This document shows, in pieces, positions 23,565 to 34,585 of a stretch of DNA of 64,000 nt; the stretch's first letter is position 1; every line of letters starts with the position of its first letter. The notes under the pieces are model-generated. The model was not told where the DNA came from, did not search any database, and saw only the letters and a program-made list of their open reading frames with translations. A program made the position numbers and the translations under genes. Source of the DNA: Cryptomeria japonica (lineage: Eukaryota > Streptophyta > Pinopsida > Cupressales > Cupressaceae). Location of the stretch: positions 769,135,336-769,199,335 of the forward strand of contig NC_081408.1 in the NCBI RefSeq assembly GCF_030272615.1. Reading direction: 5' to 3'.

Positions 23565-25113
23565 GACCCAAAGCGACCTAATATGGTGTCATAATGGGTT
23601 GTATGATCTCCTAAGGGGTCATAAGGGTTCATGGGACACCATATGACCCCTAAGGACAACATACAACCCCTTATGACACCATATGGTGTCATTAGGGGTC
23701 GTATGGTGTCCTAGGACACCATATAACCCCTTAAGACACCAAATTGTGTTGTTATGGGTCATATATTGTCCTAAGGGGTCGTAAGACACCATATGACCCA
23801 AAGCAACCCAATATGGTGTCGTTAGGGGTCACATGGTGTCCTAAGGGGTCATATGATGTCTTAAACGGGTCATATGACACAATATGACCCGCTAGGACAC
23901 AATATGACCCATAATGACCAAATATGGTGTCTTAAGGGGTCATATGGTGTCCTAAGGGGTCGTAGGACACCATAAGACCCCTATGGACACCATACGACCC
24001 ATTATGACACCATATGGTGTCATAAGGGGTCATATTGGATCGCTTTGGGTCATATTGTGTCCTAAGTGGTCATATGGTGTCCTAAGGGGTTGTAGGACAC
24101 AATATGACCCCTTAGGACACAATATGACCCAAAGCGATCCAATATGGTGTCATAACGGGTCATATGGTGTCCCAAGACACCATATGACCCCTATGGACAC
24201 CATAGGACCCCTTAAGACACCAAATTGTGTCGTTAGGGGTCATATGGTGTCCTAAGGGGTCATATGGTGTCCTATGAACCCTTATGACCTCTTAGGACAC
24301 CATGTGACCCCTAATGACACCATATTGGGCCGCTTTGGGTCATATTATCTCCTAAGGGGTCATATTGTGTCCTATGACCCCTTAGGACACCATATGACCC
24401 CTAACAACATGATTTGGTGTCTTAAGGGGTCATATGGTGTCGTTAGGGGTCATGTGGTGTCCATAGGGGTCATATGGGACACCATATGACCCCTTAGGAC
24501 ACCATATGACCCCTAACGACATATATTGGTGTCTTAAGGGGTCCTATAGTGTCGTTAGGGGTCATATGGTGTCCATAGGGGTCATATGGTGTCTTGGGAC
24601 ACCATATGACCCCTAATGACACCATATTGGGTCACTTTGGGTCATATTGTGTCCTAAGGGGTCATATTGTGTCCTACAACCCCTTAGGACACCATATGAC
24701 CCCTAACAACAGGATTTGGTGTCTTAAGGGGTCCTATGGTGTCGTTAGGGGTCATATGGTGTCCATAGGGGGGACACCATATGACCCCTAACGACACCAT
24801 AGGACCCCTTAAGACACCAAATCGTGTCGTTAGGGGTCATGTGGTGTCCTAAGGGATTATATGGTGTCCCATGAACCCTTATGACCTCTTAGGACACCAT
24901 ATGACCCCTAATGACACCATATTGGGTCGCTTTGGGTCATAGTATCCTAAGGGGTCATATTGTGTCCTATGACCCCTTAGGACACCATATGACCCTTAAC
25001 GACATGATTTGGTGTCTTAAGGGGTCTTATGGTGTCGTTAGGGGTCGTATGGTGTCCATAGGGGTCATATGGTGTCTTGGGATACCATATGATGCCTAAT
25101 GACACCATATTGG
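23565..25113. repeat. Palindromic 20-bp satellite, left part
   Basis: Units such as CATATGGTGTCCTAAGGGGT alternate with their own reverse complement ACCCCTAAGGACACCATATG, with variants ATTGGGTCGCTTTGGG. The array is split by a Copia-type element; 29364-29440 is its other end. Many short ORFs arise because the unit lacks stops in some frames; they are not genes. Confidence 0.9.
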
Positions 25114-25118
25114 GTCTA

Positions 25119-25577
25119 TGAGATTTTGCCAAGATCAAGAGGCAATGGAAAGAACAAAAAAGAGAGACAAAATATATGATAGAAATAAATTGTATTCTAT
25201 CAAGATGAAAAATATGATCAACTGGATCATTAAGCATTACATACAATGAATATAATCTTGCTTATATAGGCAAGGCTATATGGATATGTGACCACACAAA
25301 CATGACATGTGGCTCAATAAGAAACAAGGGTAGGTAGGAAATAGGTTTGGGTAGGTAGGAGAAACAATATAATAGTCCACATGAGGTGGATCACCCACTG
25401 AATGTGGAGTGTAACAACAAGATCAACACCATAAAAGGTGGAAATTCTCCTACACACTATCCCAATGTGGCACAAACACCCAAGTGTCTCATACCCAAAC
25501 TACTATGAAATGCATTTCCTAAGTAAACTTAAGTATAGTGTAATAATATCCATGATGAATAATTATTTACACCAACA
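25119..25577 (-). repeat. 3' LTR of Copia-type element
   Basis: 459 bp; on - it begins TGTTGGTGTAAATAATTATT and ends GGCAAAATCTCA. A TATATAAG box on - lies at 25261-25268. Confidence 0.9.
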
Positions 25578-25590
25578 CCCCCCCTTAAGT
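25578..25590 (-). other. Polypurine tract of Copia-type element
   Basis: On - the sequence CACTTAAGGGGGGG runs directly into the LTR start TGTTGGTG. Confidence 0.8.
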
Positions 25591-25801
25591 GCAACTTAGG
25601 GGAATGCACTTAAGTCTACAATGCAACTAAGCAATGGAAGATGGGTCTCGACTACTAGGCCATGTTAGGTACCCATGTACAAATGCAAATGCATGAAAAC
25701 CAATGCAATGAAATCTCTCACAAAGTGGAGAAAGAGAGAAAAACCCAATGGGAAAAAACCCTCCCCCAAAAGAGAGATTAAAAACTAGATACAAAGAACT
25801 C

Positions 25802-28075
25802 TCATAGAAGTATGTGAAGGACAAAACCCCATGTGAGGAAAAAGTCCCCCCCATATGAGAGAAGAAGAGAAGCTAGGAAGCCCCCCCTCAATGTGGAATC
25901 TGCACCAATGATAGAAGCTTGATGTATGAAGAAACTGCTCCACGAACATAGAACAACATTCCTCCCCTTAGGAAGAAACAAAACCAAAGGTGTATCCATG
26001 AACTCTCCCCAATCATGAAGGGAAGAGGTATGAAGAAAACTCATGATGAAAGGAATCTTTGAAAACTGCTCAAGTGTCCCCATGTCAATGCTGAAAGATA
26101 CCCCCTCCAAAGGTGGTAAACTGTGCCACATTACTGAAAAAGGAACTCCAAGATCTAGTGGAGATGGATGTAGAACATGTCCCAAAGACTCACATGTCTC
26201 CTCAAAAAATAAAGAGACCTCCTCCAACTGTTGTACATAAGTATCCACAATCATGTCAACCTCGAAAGAATGATCATGTAGAGAATGAACAAGAGGGTCA
26301 GAGTGTTCCCTCGCAACAATCGAAGAAGGATCATCTTCATCAAAGAGAAGATGAATGTCATCAATGATGTCTCCCAAATCTGCAATGTAGGATTCCATAA
26401 ACAAACTTGCAATGTCTGTCAAGTAATCATCCCATGAATCTGAAGCTGGAAGACAATGAATATCCTGCTGCACTAAATCACATGAAGGCAAAACTGTCGC
26501 ACTATCTGCATCATTAGGTGCAATAGGTGATTTGATATCAATATGAGGAGATGAAATACAAGACTCAAGAATGGGGTCACATGTGAGAATCCCCATGTTC
26601 AAGTGCCCAAAGTTCTCAAAATCTGAACCATCACAAGAAGTGTGATCAACATGTGTAGAATTATCAAATGTGAAATCATCATCATCAACAAAATCTGAAA
26701 AGGAGTATAACCAAGATGCATGATCAACCAACCTAGTCATAATGATAGCTCTAGTATCCAAGTCTCCAATGAAAACTGACTTAGGTGTGAACTCCACAAC
26801 TCTCTTAGTTGTGCCATGTGTGATTTGATAGATAGAAAGGAGATTATTTGTCAAGTGGGGTACACACAACAAATTATTGAAGGAGTTATCCCCAATGTCA
26901 ATAGATCCTTTCCCAATCACATCCATGTATGTATGATTGCCCATCAATATTTGCGGCATGGTGCAAGGCTCAAATGTAGAGAACATAGACTGCGAAGATG
27001 CCATATGATGAGAAGCCCCTGAATCTAGAAGCCATCTCTCTGAATCATGACTGATAGTAGCACATAGAGCTTTTCCTTTTCTTGTCCCAAAAGAGTGAGT
27101 CTTCCCACTTGTAGAGTCCATGAATGCTTTCCCTTTTCCTTTTGAATGTGAGGAAGTGGAAGTTGATGAATCATCGTTCTTGTAGACATTAGGCAAATCA
27201 ATGTTATGCTTTTTGATGATATGGGTGAGCTCATCAATCTTCTTAGAATGGAAATGATGCTCCTCATCACCAAAATTTTTACAATAGGCACAAGTAGGTC
27301 TCTCCCTCTTTGGTGAATTATCCCTCTTGGAAGAGGATGTATCTCCTTGTTGTGGAGAGGATGATGCTTTGTCCTTAGGCTTTGATTGCCATTTCTTCTT
27401 GTTTGAGTTGTCCTTTCCTTGATTTCCTTTGTTCCCTTGATTTGCCACTAATTCTTGAGACTTAGGATCCTTAAGAATGCCCATGTTTATCAACTTAGTT
27501 TGTTCCATCATCAAAATTTCATTGAAAGCATCAAATGTAAGCATTGTGTAGCTTGAACCCATTGTCATCCTATGGGTTTGGAAATTAGAAACAAATGCTG
27601 CATATTCTTGTGGAAGCTTTCCTATCAAGTTGAATATCAATTGAGTATCCTTCTTATCAATGCCACAATCTTTGAGTTGTGCCCTCAGCTCATTTACCTT
27701 AGTGACATAATCTTGTATAGTATCAAAGTTCTTGGGATCCAACATGGTGAGATCACTATCAATTTGATATCCCCTAATCTCATCAACTTGACCATACAAG
27801 TCTTGAAACTTTTGCCAAGCATCCTTGATTAGAGTACATTTCTCAATATGAAAAATGAGATCCTTTGATACATACTTTCTTAAGGTACCAATTGCCATGA
27901 TATTTTTAGTGAGCCAATCCAAGTGACCAACTGGATCAACCTTAGGATCAGTGGGAGCAACAATAGTTCCATCAATGTAATGAGTTAGTCCTTTTTCCAT
28001 AAGTTTATTCCATGCATCAATTTTCCAAGTAGCATAATTATGAGGAGTTAAGAGAGGAAACTTAGAAGAACCCAT
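25802..28075 (-). CDS. Gag-protease polyprotein with novel C-terminal extension
   Basis: An intact 757-codon frame. The start at 28075 (MGSSKFPLLTPHNYATWK) is chosen because Copia gags begin this way; a further ATG 13 codons upstream is less likely. Residues 1-230 are a UBN2-type Copia gag (AWQKFQDLYGQ, YVTKVNELRAQL). Near residue 261 is a degenerate knuckle (CAYCKNFGDEEHHFH). Near 349 the protease active site reads WLLDSGASHHM, followed by LMGNHTYMDVIGKG and LLCVPHLTNNLLSI. After about residue 445, where integrase should begin, come some 300 residues that are acidic at first (DDDDFTFDN, FDEDDPSS) and hydrophobic at the end, resembling nothing I know. The protein could form particles and process itself but not reverse transcribe. 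Confidence 0.85.
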   Translation of the reverse strand: MGSSKFPLLTPHNYATWKIDAWNKLMEKGLTHYIDGTIVAPTDPKVDPVGHLDWLTKNIMAIGTLRKYVSKDLIFHIEKCTLIKDAWQKFQDLYGQVDEIRGYQIDSDLTMLDPKNFDTIQDYVTKVNELRAQLKDCGIDKKDTQLIFNLIGKLPQEYAAFVSNFQTHRMTMGSSYTMLTFDAFNEILMMEQTKLINMGILKDPKSQELVANQGNKGNQGKDNSNKKKWQSKPKDKASSSPQQGDTSSSKRDNSPKRERPTCAYCKNFGDEEHHFHSKKIDELTHIIKKHNIDLPNVYKNDDSSTSTSSHSKGKGKAFMDSTSGKTHSFGTRKGKALCATISHDSERWLLDSGASHHMASSQSMFSTFEPCTMPQILMGNHTYMDVIGKGSIDIGDNSFNNLLCVPHLTNNLLSIYQITHGTTKRVVEFTPKSVFIGDLDTRAIIMTRLVDHASWLYSFSDFVDDDDFTFDNSTHVDHTSCDGSDFENFGHLNMGILTCDPILESCISSPHIDIKSPIAPNDADSATVLPSCDLVQQDIHCLPASDSWDDYLTDIASLFMESYIADLGDIIDDIHLLFDEDDPSSIVAREHSDPLVHSLHDHSFEVDMIVDTYVQQLEEVSLFFEETCESLGHVLHPSPLDLGVPFSVMWHSLPPLEGVSFSIDMGTLEQFSKIPFIMSFLHTSSLHDWGEFMDTPLVLFLPKGRNVVLCSWSSFFIHQASIIGADSTLRGGFLASLLLSYGGDFFLTWGFVLHILL

Positions 28076-28884
28076 AGCAGCAAAAAAGAAGGAACACAAA
28101 AGCACAAGAGACACCCCCCAAATTCACTCAATCAAAGTACCCCCCCCCCAAAAAAAAATGATGATTTTGGCACTTTATATGTAGTGCGTGTACAATAGAC
28201 CACTTGCAAAAAATGGCAAGTTGGACTTCTGATTTCAATTTACAACTTCTCAAAATGAGATCTAAGAGACTTCAACAAATATTGCTAGTGATCTAAACTG
28301 AGATCCAAGCAAAATGCAAGTACCAAATATGCCAAAAATGACCAAATAATGAAAGTACAATTTCTACTTAAAATTACTGCAAACAAATGGTAGATTATGA
28401 AAGTAGATGAAAAAATATGCACTTTCAAAAAAAATGGCACATGAAAAGGAGTCCATATGAGCCCAAATGAAGCCTCCAAAGTTGTAAAAATTGGGATTTC
28501 ACGATTTCTGAAAAACTTGTATCCAAGAAACAAAAAAATCCTACACCATTGTACAGATCATGAAATTCTACCCCAAAACAAAAAAAATTGCTCAAAAACA
28601 CGAGTCCGGATGAGTGAGATATCGCTATTTGAAAAATGCCTGCAAAATTATAATTTCTGGAAAATTTCTGCCGCAGCGTCAAACTTCAAATGCCTCTAGA
28701 TTTAGCCTCCGAAGTCCGATTTGGATGAAACAAAATGCAAATTTGACTTTCTTGGACCTCCTCAATCCAATGATAACCTCAAATTTGACCCATCAAGCTT
28801 CAATAAAAACCTGCAATAGAAAGATCCAAAATGCAACCCCAAATAGCATCAAATTTCTCTCAATTAGAAAACCAATGACACTCT

Positions 28885-28902
28885 AATGGCTCTGATACCA
28901 TG
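28885..28902 (-). other. Primer binding site of Copia-type element
   Basis: On -, two bases after the 5' LTR, the sequence TGGTATCAGAGCC matches the end of initiator methionine tRNA, the usual primer of plant Copia elements. The stretch 28115-28884 between PBS and gag is non-coding leader. Confidence 0.9.
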
Positions 28903-29363
28903 TGAGATTTTGCCAAGATCAAGAGGCAATGGAAAGCACAAATAAGAGAGACAAAATATATGATAGAAATAAACTATATTCTATCAAGCTGAAAAATATG
29001 ATCAACTAGATCATTAAGCATTACATACAATGAATATAAGCCTACTTATATAGGCAAGGCTATATGGATATGTGAGCACACAAACATGACATGTGGATCA
29101 ATAAGAAATATGGGTAGGTAGGAAATAGGTTTGGGTAGGTAGGAGAAACAATATAATAGTCCACATGAGGTGGATCACCCACTGAATGTGGAGTGTAACA
29201 ACAAGATCAACACCATAAAAGGTGGAAATTCTCCTACACACACTATCCCAATGTGGCACAAACACCCAAGTGTCTCATACCCAAACTACTATAAAATGCA
29301 TTTCCTAAGTAAACTTAAGTATAGTGTAATAATATCCATGATGAATAATTATTTACAACAACA
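28903..29363 (-). repeat. 5' LTR of Copia-type element
   Basis: 461 bp, nearly identical to 25119-25577, with one small length difference around ACACACACTATCC. Confidence 0.9.
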
Positions 29364-29440
29364 AGGTTGCTTTGGGTCATATTGTGTCTTACGACCCCTT
29401 AGGAAACAATATGACCCAAAGCAACCCAATATGACCCTCT
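29364..29440. repeat. Palindromic satellite, right remnant
   Basis: GCTTTGGGTCATATTGTGTC and its complement; the same units as 23565-25113, cut off by the Copia-type element. Confidence 0.85.
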
Positions 29441-29478
29441 CCCCTCTCTCACCCCCCTAATCTCTCTCTCTCCCCTAA

Positions 29479-29510
<32 letters not shown>

Positions 29511-29606
29511 CTCTCTCTCTAAAATATGACTAATAAAATCTGATATCTGATTTCTCTCTCTCTCTCTCTCTCTCCCTCTCCTCCTCTCTCTCTCTCTCTC
29601 CCTCTC

Positions 29607-29642
<36 letters not shown>

Positions 29643-29680
29643 TCTCCCTCTCCTTCTCTCTCTCTCTCTCTATAAAATAT
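29441..29680. repeat. CT-rich microsatellite
   Basis: CTCTCT runs broken twice by a repeated word like AAAATATGACTAATAAAATCT followed by GATATCTGATTT. It mirrors the GA tract at 23155-23560, so tract-satellite-tract forms a large imperfect inverted structure. Confidence 0.9.
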
Positions 29681-30013
29681 GACTAATAGAATCTGATATT
29701 GGATTTAATCAAATATCGGATTTCTATCATTGCCATTAATGTGGTAGTTCAGTAAATAAAAGGCAGAAACGAGAAAATTTTTGGGGACCACAAATTTATA
29801 CATTAAAATTGGATATCCGAATTTTGTACAAAAAAAAAAAAAAAAATCCTTGTGGGCCATTTTGTGGATTCCAATGGCCCACAGTCTGCATATTCTATTT
29901 TCTATCAAGGATCACAGGTTTTCAAATAGGTAGAGACAAGTTTGTGCTTTTGGGAGATTCTTAAAGTGAAAACTTACATTGTCAATCACGTAGGAGCATA
30001 TGTGTGGAGGGAA
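29681..30013 (+). other. Upstream region of the transposase-like gene
   Basis: Contains AAATATCGGATTT (29718) and AATTGGATATCCGAATTT (29808), two of the recurring palindromic words, plus an A18 run near 29830. It probably holds the promoter, but no clear TATA box is seen. Confidence 0.5.
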
Positions 30014-31433
30014 ATGGGGAGTAGTAGTCGTCGGAAGTCTAAATGCAAAAGAAAACTTTCAAATGACCAAATTGAAGTGTATAGAGAAAGAGATAGAGAA
30101 TGTCATAGGAGGAGAAGACAAGGTATGTTAAATATTGCTAATGTTACTTCAAGTGAAGAGAAAATTGAATTTGAAAATGTGCCACAAGTTATTGAAAATG
30201 AAAATGTGCCACAAGTTATTGAAAATGAAAATGTAGATTTTGAAAGTGAAAATATTGAAAATTTTGAATATGTTGAAAGTGATAATGAAAATGCTCAACA
30301 TGTGGAAAATTTTGACATAGGAGGTGAAAATGTGGAAAACTTTAACATTGAAGGTGGAATTGCTCAACCAAGTGAACCATATGTAACACCTAATTACTTT
30401 AGAAATGAATACCCTCTCATGGATGAAAGACAAATTCCAAATCCAAGACCTTCAAGAACCCCAAAATGGTTATTTGAAATCGATGAGAACATTATTGTGA
30501 ATCTTGAAGGCAAGAGGTCAACAAGAACCATTTGATTGTGGGCTACACAACTTTTCAACCAAAATTTTAGCAATAAGACATTGACGAGAAAAGCCAACTC
30601 TTTGTTCAATTGCTAAAGATGATAAAGATGAGACCATTGCTAAACAAATTGAAGATTAGTATGAACAAGAAGATGGAGAGAAATTCTATTATTGCAAAAA
30701 ATCTATTTGATGCTCTCAATTTTATTGGAAAGAATACCACAAAAAGAGATAAGAGAGCCTCTCAAAGAGTGCTTACAACCTCCTTAGTAAGCCATCAATT
30801 GTGGAAGGCTCGTCAAATGAGACAAACTTGTGTTGATTTTAACATAAACTGTAAAACTTTGGATAGAGCACTTGTATGAAGACAAAGACTTGACGATCCA
30901 CTTCAACAAGATACATGGGCATTTGGTGGGAGGCTTCCACGTGTTGATAGAAAGTTGACTAACAATGTGAAGGAGGAGATTCAACAATTTTGGCACTTTA
31001 ATTCTAGAGTGTCACCCAATGTAAAGGACGTTTTGAAATTAAGAATCGGCAACGGAGACCGCACACCGCATCCCAAACATTTCTTGGAATCAAGCCAAAC
31101 AATGTTGTACAAAATCTTTTGTGAATTACATCCAACCTTGAAAATATCACAAAGGGCCTTTGAATCTTTGAAACCATTTTATTGTGTTCCTCTTAAGATT
31201 CACAATACTTGTTGTTGCAAGTACCATGTGGAGTTTTCAATGTACCATGAACTTTTATGTCATATTTGTTGTACAATGCATACTAATAAGATGTTGCAGG
31301 AGTGTGGTACAATGCTATTTTTGAGATCATCAAGAGACTTGCAAGATCTATTTTTTGTGCCCTAGAGATGATGGATGCTATTTCTATAAAAATGATTGTT
31401 TGAATTAGAAGTGCTCAAAATGTGGTGGGTTGT
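30014..31433 (+). pseudogene. Transposase-like gene, 5' part (first copy)
   Basis: Start chosen at 30014 (MGSSSRRKSKCKRKLSND); a basic N-terminus is followed by acidic, Asn/Glu-rich repeats (NVPQVIENE twice) to 30535. Frames then change, with EPFDCGLHNFSTK and KPTLCSIAKDDKDETIAK readable in one frame. From 30955 comes a clean block: VKEEIQQFWHFNSRVSPNV, GNGDRTPHPKHFL, LKISQRAFESLKPFYCV, CCCKYHVEFSMYHELLCHIC. The His/Cys-rich end looks zinc-binding. I recall similar uncharacterised proteins in invertebrates but cannot verify this. 30287-31433 is repeated at 42033-43179; the gene continues in the second copy. Stops and frameshifts make it inactive. Confidence 0.7.
30287..31433 (+). repeat. 1147-bp duplicated segment, left copy
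   Basis: Identical in length to 42033-43179, with about four substitutions seen (for example GAGAAAAGCC against GAGCAAAGCC). It is part of the transposase-like gene and not an LTR: it does not start TG or end CA. It ends in GGGTTGT, where the truncated Tat element begins. Confidence 0.92.
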
Positions 31434-31904
31434 TTCAAAGAAGATAAGATGAACTGATACAGAGTTGCCCCAAGATGGGAGTTATATGCCCCCTCGAGAG
31501 ATTGGATGAAAATGTCTGAAAAGATTGCAGACAATCTCTCGATAAGAAAGATGGGATAGAATGGACTGATCAGATAAAGTGACAAAGTCACGGGATAAGG
31601 AAGACTGACTCGGGAAATGAGAGCTAGGGCAATCTATAAGATAGACCACGGGGGAAAATACATCCTCATTGTCATCTACACCGTCACAAGAGCTTAGTGC
31701 AAAGCGAAAATAAAGCAGCAACAGTCAGTAGCGATGGCTTTTGTTCATAGTTTCGACCGTGTTCGCCGATTCTAGAGGCCAACGGAGGCAAGAGAGCCAG
31801 TGAGTACCACAAAACCTCCTCGTACTTTGATGCATTTATTGTTGTCATTAATGCATGCCGAATAGGGTAATAAATGCACTTAGACTAGGGTCCAAAAAGT
31901 GTCA

Positions 31905-32045
31905 AAAAACATCCAGGCGCGTCTGTGCAGAGCATAGGCACATCTGTGTCAAGAAGGCGCGTCTGTGTTTTTCAGGCGCGTCTATGCAGTCTTTGAGCGC
32001 GTTTATGTCATGTAAGCACGTTTGCATTTGAAAAGTATGAATTTG
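31905..32045 (+). repeat. GCGCGTCTGTG-type short repeats
   Basis: About six imperfect units (GGCGCGTCTGTG, GCGCGTTTATG, GCACGTTTGCATTTG). They lie upstream of the antisense mobile-domain ORF and correspond to the GTTAGCGCATTTGC arrays of the outer element. The stretch 31434-31904 before them shows no gene. Confidence 0.75.
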
Positions 32046-32151
32046 CATCTTCTAGGTCAAATCGGCAGTTCTATGATGAACATATGCTGTCGATTGGATA
32101 AGCTGCTGAGAGGATACACTCAAGCAGGTCCTCTAGGAAGACTAGGATAGA

Positions 32152-32440
32152 TCAAGGCACTTTGTGATGAACAGTGAGTACCAAGATAGAGTACTTTGTG
32201 ATGAATAGGGAGTACTGAAATATGAGTAGCACTTTGTGATGAACAGGGAGTGCAAATGTGAGTAACACTTTGTGATGAACAGTGAGTGTCACACACGTAG
32301 TACTTTGTGATGAACAGGGAGTACTACTAGGATAGATAGCAACACTTTGTGATGAACAGTGAGTGTCACTAGGATAGGTAAGCGTATGCATTGAGGTAGC
32401 AAGTAGCATTTTGTGATAAACAGTGAATGCCACGATAACT
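32152..32440 (+). repeat. Tandem CTTTGTGATGAACAG repeats
   Basis: Seven units of about 40 bp with core ACTTTGTGATGAACAGTGAGT, each followed by a short tail such as ACTAGGATAG. They sit between the short array and the mobile-domain ORF. Confidence 0.88.
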
Positions 32441-32484
32441 GACAAGATTGATTGTGTGACTGCAGGAGTATCTGCCTATGTTGG

Positions 32485-32900
32485 AGTCATGGGAGAGATT
32501 CCCATCGACTCAGAGGTTGCGACCAGAGTTGTCGATTTAGGATATGATTGCGATTGAGGAGATGGGTCTTACACATGTGCTATTTGTGCCTGAGTTTCGG
32601 GCAAACATGGGTTTGCTGACTGCGTTGGCTGAGAGATGGCACTCTGAGACGTGCATGTTTCATCTGCCGATGGGTGAGATGACAGTCACCCTGGAGGATG
32701 TATATAGGATTATGTGGATACCGATCGATGGGGAGCTGATTCCGTACGATCGAGACGGAGACAGGGATGCCCTTAGACGAGTGTTCTAGGATCCCAGACT
32801 AGAGATGAGGGTGGGACACGTGGCATGGGATACCATGACATGGATAGGATTAGCACTACCAATAGTGTTGGCAGGAGTGATCAGTGAGTTCCTCTATATC
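32485..32900 (+). pseudogene. Mobile-domain ORF fragment of internal Tat derivative
   Basis: Reads MGLTHVLFVPEFRANMGL, LTALAERWHSETCMFHLP and MTVTLEDVYRIMWIPIDG, aligning with the outer antisense ORF (VLAERWHSEHNTFHLP, VTLEDVYRILHIPV). A TAG at 32787 is followed in frame by WDTMTWIGLALPIVLAGV. Only the N-terminal third remains. Relative to its element it is antisense, as in the outer one. Confidence 0.8.
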
Positions 32901-34585
32901 AGTTTTGTACCATTTTATATAATGATGTAGACACCTGCGGGTGATTGTAGCCATATGATTTTGACATCATTGTATCATGACACTTTATATATATATATAT
33001 ATGAGATGATGCATCTTTGCGGCAGCTATATGCATGTGTACCTATGTGATGAGATGTTCTTATGTGATGCTTATGATATGGATGCAAATATGTATATGAT
33101 GCAATGCAATATTTTTGTTCTTTTATGATTCTATATGTGTATGCATGATGCAAATGTGAATGTAAGTAATGCAGATGAATATGATAATGCAAATGTAAAT
33201 TGTGCTAACAAGTGTTGTGTGCAGGATGTGATGCAGTTGTGATATCTATATGTATGTATGAAATGCTTATATGTGGTAATGTAGGTGCAGCTACATGAAA
33301 TGCAAATGTTTTTGGTGTGTCATTATACTCAGTCATGTGATAGCGGGCTACGCAGACTCGAGAAGGATGATGGAAGTCAATCAAGAAAGGGGGGATGAAA
33401 GACAGAAGATATGAAAGTGAGAGAGCTTCTTGTGCATTATCATCATTGAGCTTTATTATGGCAAGTAGGTTATGACAATCGAGGCATATGTTCGACCCAG
33501 AAAGTCATTGTACCTGTTTGCATGGAGATAAGATAGTCACAAACAAGGAATGCCCCAGTTTACACTAGACTCACAGTGTCCTCATATCCTTGGACCAGTC
33601 ATAGCATTACTAAAAGACAATCCACAGACAGCAAATGCAAATAGGTGACGATACCCCATCCTCGCCTTTCTAGTCAAAGACATCCTGGAGATAGAATCTC
33701 TAGTCAAAGATATCCTGGAAAAGCTAAAAGACATGTCACCAAAAAGATAAAATCAAAAGAAAACCAAGACTCGACACCAACATCCACTGTAGTCCTCAAG
33801 TTTAGTGTCTCTTGTCACTTGTATAAGTCTTATTTGATTATGGTCACAATGTTTACTTTCACAAAAAGGATAGATAGCACTGAACCATATGTTGTCTGAG
33901 TCTGTTGAAAGATTTGATTTGTTGAAGCCCATTGTTGCTGCTGTGTCTCATCTAAAACTGACTGAATCCATGAAACTGATACTTTATTGCGGAGAAGATG
34001 AAACTTTATTGCGGATCTGCGATGCAAATGTTGCTTTATTGCGGATTGTGCGCGAATAGACTGAAGGAAGCTGGAAGAAACTGTACTCCTCGAAACATGT
34101 GATGTTCTCAGTTCCACACCCATCACTAGACGTAGGATTTGGCCGTAGTCACAGATAGGATCTGATTTATTATGGAGGGAAAGGGAGTGAAAAGGGAGGG
34201 TTATGGATGGCTAACCAATCTTAGGTAGATCAATAACAAGCCATGATGGGAATGGGTAAGTTTATTGTGAGTGAATAGGTCGTGAGTGTGTGCAAAGTGA
34301 AATGATGAAAGAGAATCCTGAAGGAGGGAGGAGCAAAGTCTCTACGCATGGCGCTGGGAACCCAGTTTTCACCATGGTACTTGCCCAGGGCGCCACCGAA
34401 GTGGTTTTTCACCGTTGGACGAAATTATTTCTCTTCACTTTTTTGGATTTTTCAATGTTTTTTGTGTCACAAGGCGCCTGTTTGCCAGGTATTCACCAAG
34501 TAATGATTTTTTTGTTTTATTATTTTTTTGTATTTTTGAAATTTTTTGATTTTTTTGTGTTTTCGAATTAGGATACTCTGAAGAG
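32901..34585. other. Spacer of internal Tat derivative
   Basis: Non-coding. Holds a short TA run at 32988-33002, ATGATGCAAATG-type words (33050-33260), a twice-repeated TAGTCAAAGACATCCTGGA segment (33660-33720), a short repeat TTTATTGCGGA (33980-34050) and a T-rich tract (34505-34565). Confidence 0.55.

Larger units (their letters stand above)
25119..29363 (-). mobile_element. Copia-type gag-protease LTR element, non-autonomous
   Basis: LTRs 25119-25577 and 28903-29363, PBS and PPT on -, and one long ORF with gag and protease only. Satellite sequence flanks it on both sides, so it landed in the array. The LTRs are very similar, with few differences by eye, and the ORF is intact, making this one of the youngest insertions. 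No clean target duplication is seen (GTCTA before, AGGTT after). RT, RNase H and integrase are absent, so it would need enzymes from a relative. Confidence 0.87.

Noticed and set aside
23565-25113. Regularly repeated palindromes resembling a CRISPR array
   Set aside because: Spacers are not unique, unit and complement alternate, and the setting is a plant nuclear genome.
23464-25246. Many open frames on both strands
   Set aside because: They come from the GA tract and the palindromic satellite; the proteins are repeats of MTPNDTIWCLKGSYGVV-like units and change with the unit.
25114-29368. Target duplication of the Copia-type element
   Set aside because: GTCTA and AGGTT do not match; the repetitive target makes the original site ambiguous, so no duplication is claimed.
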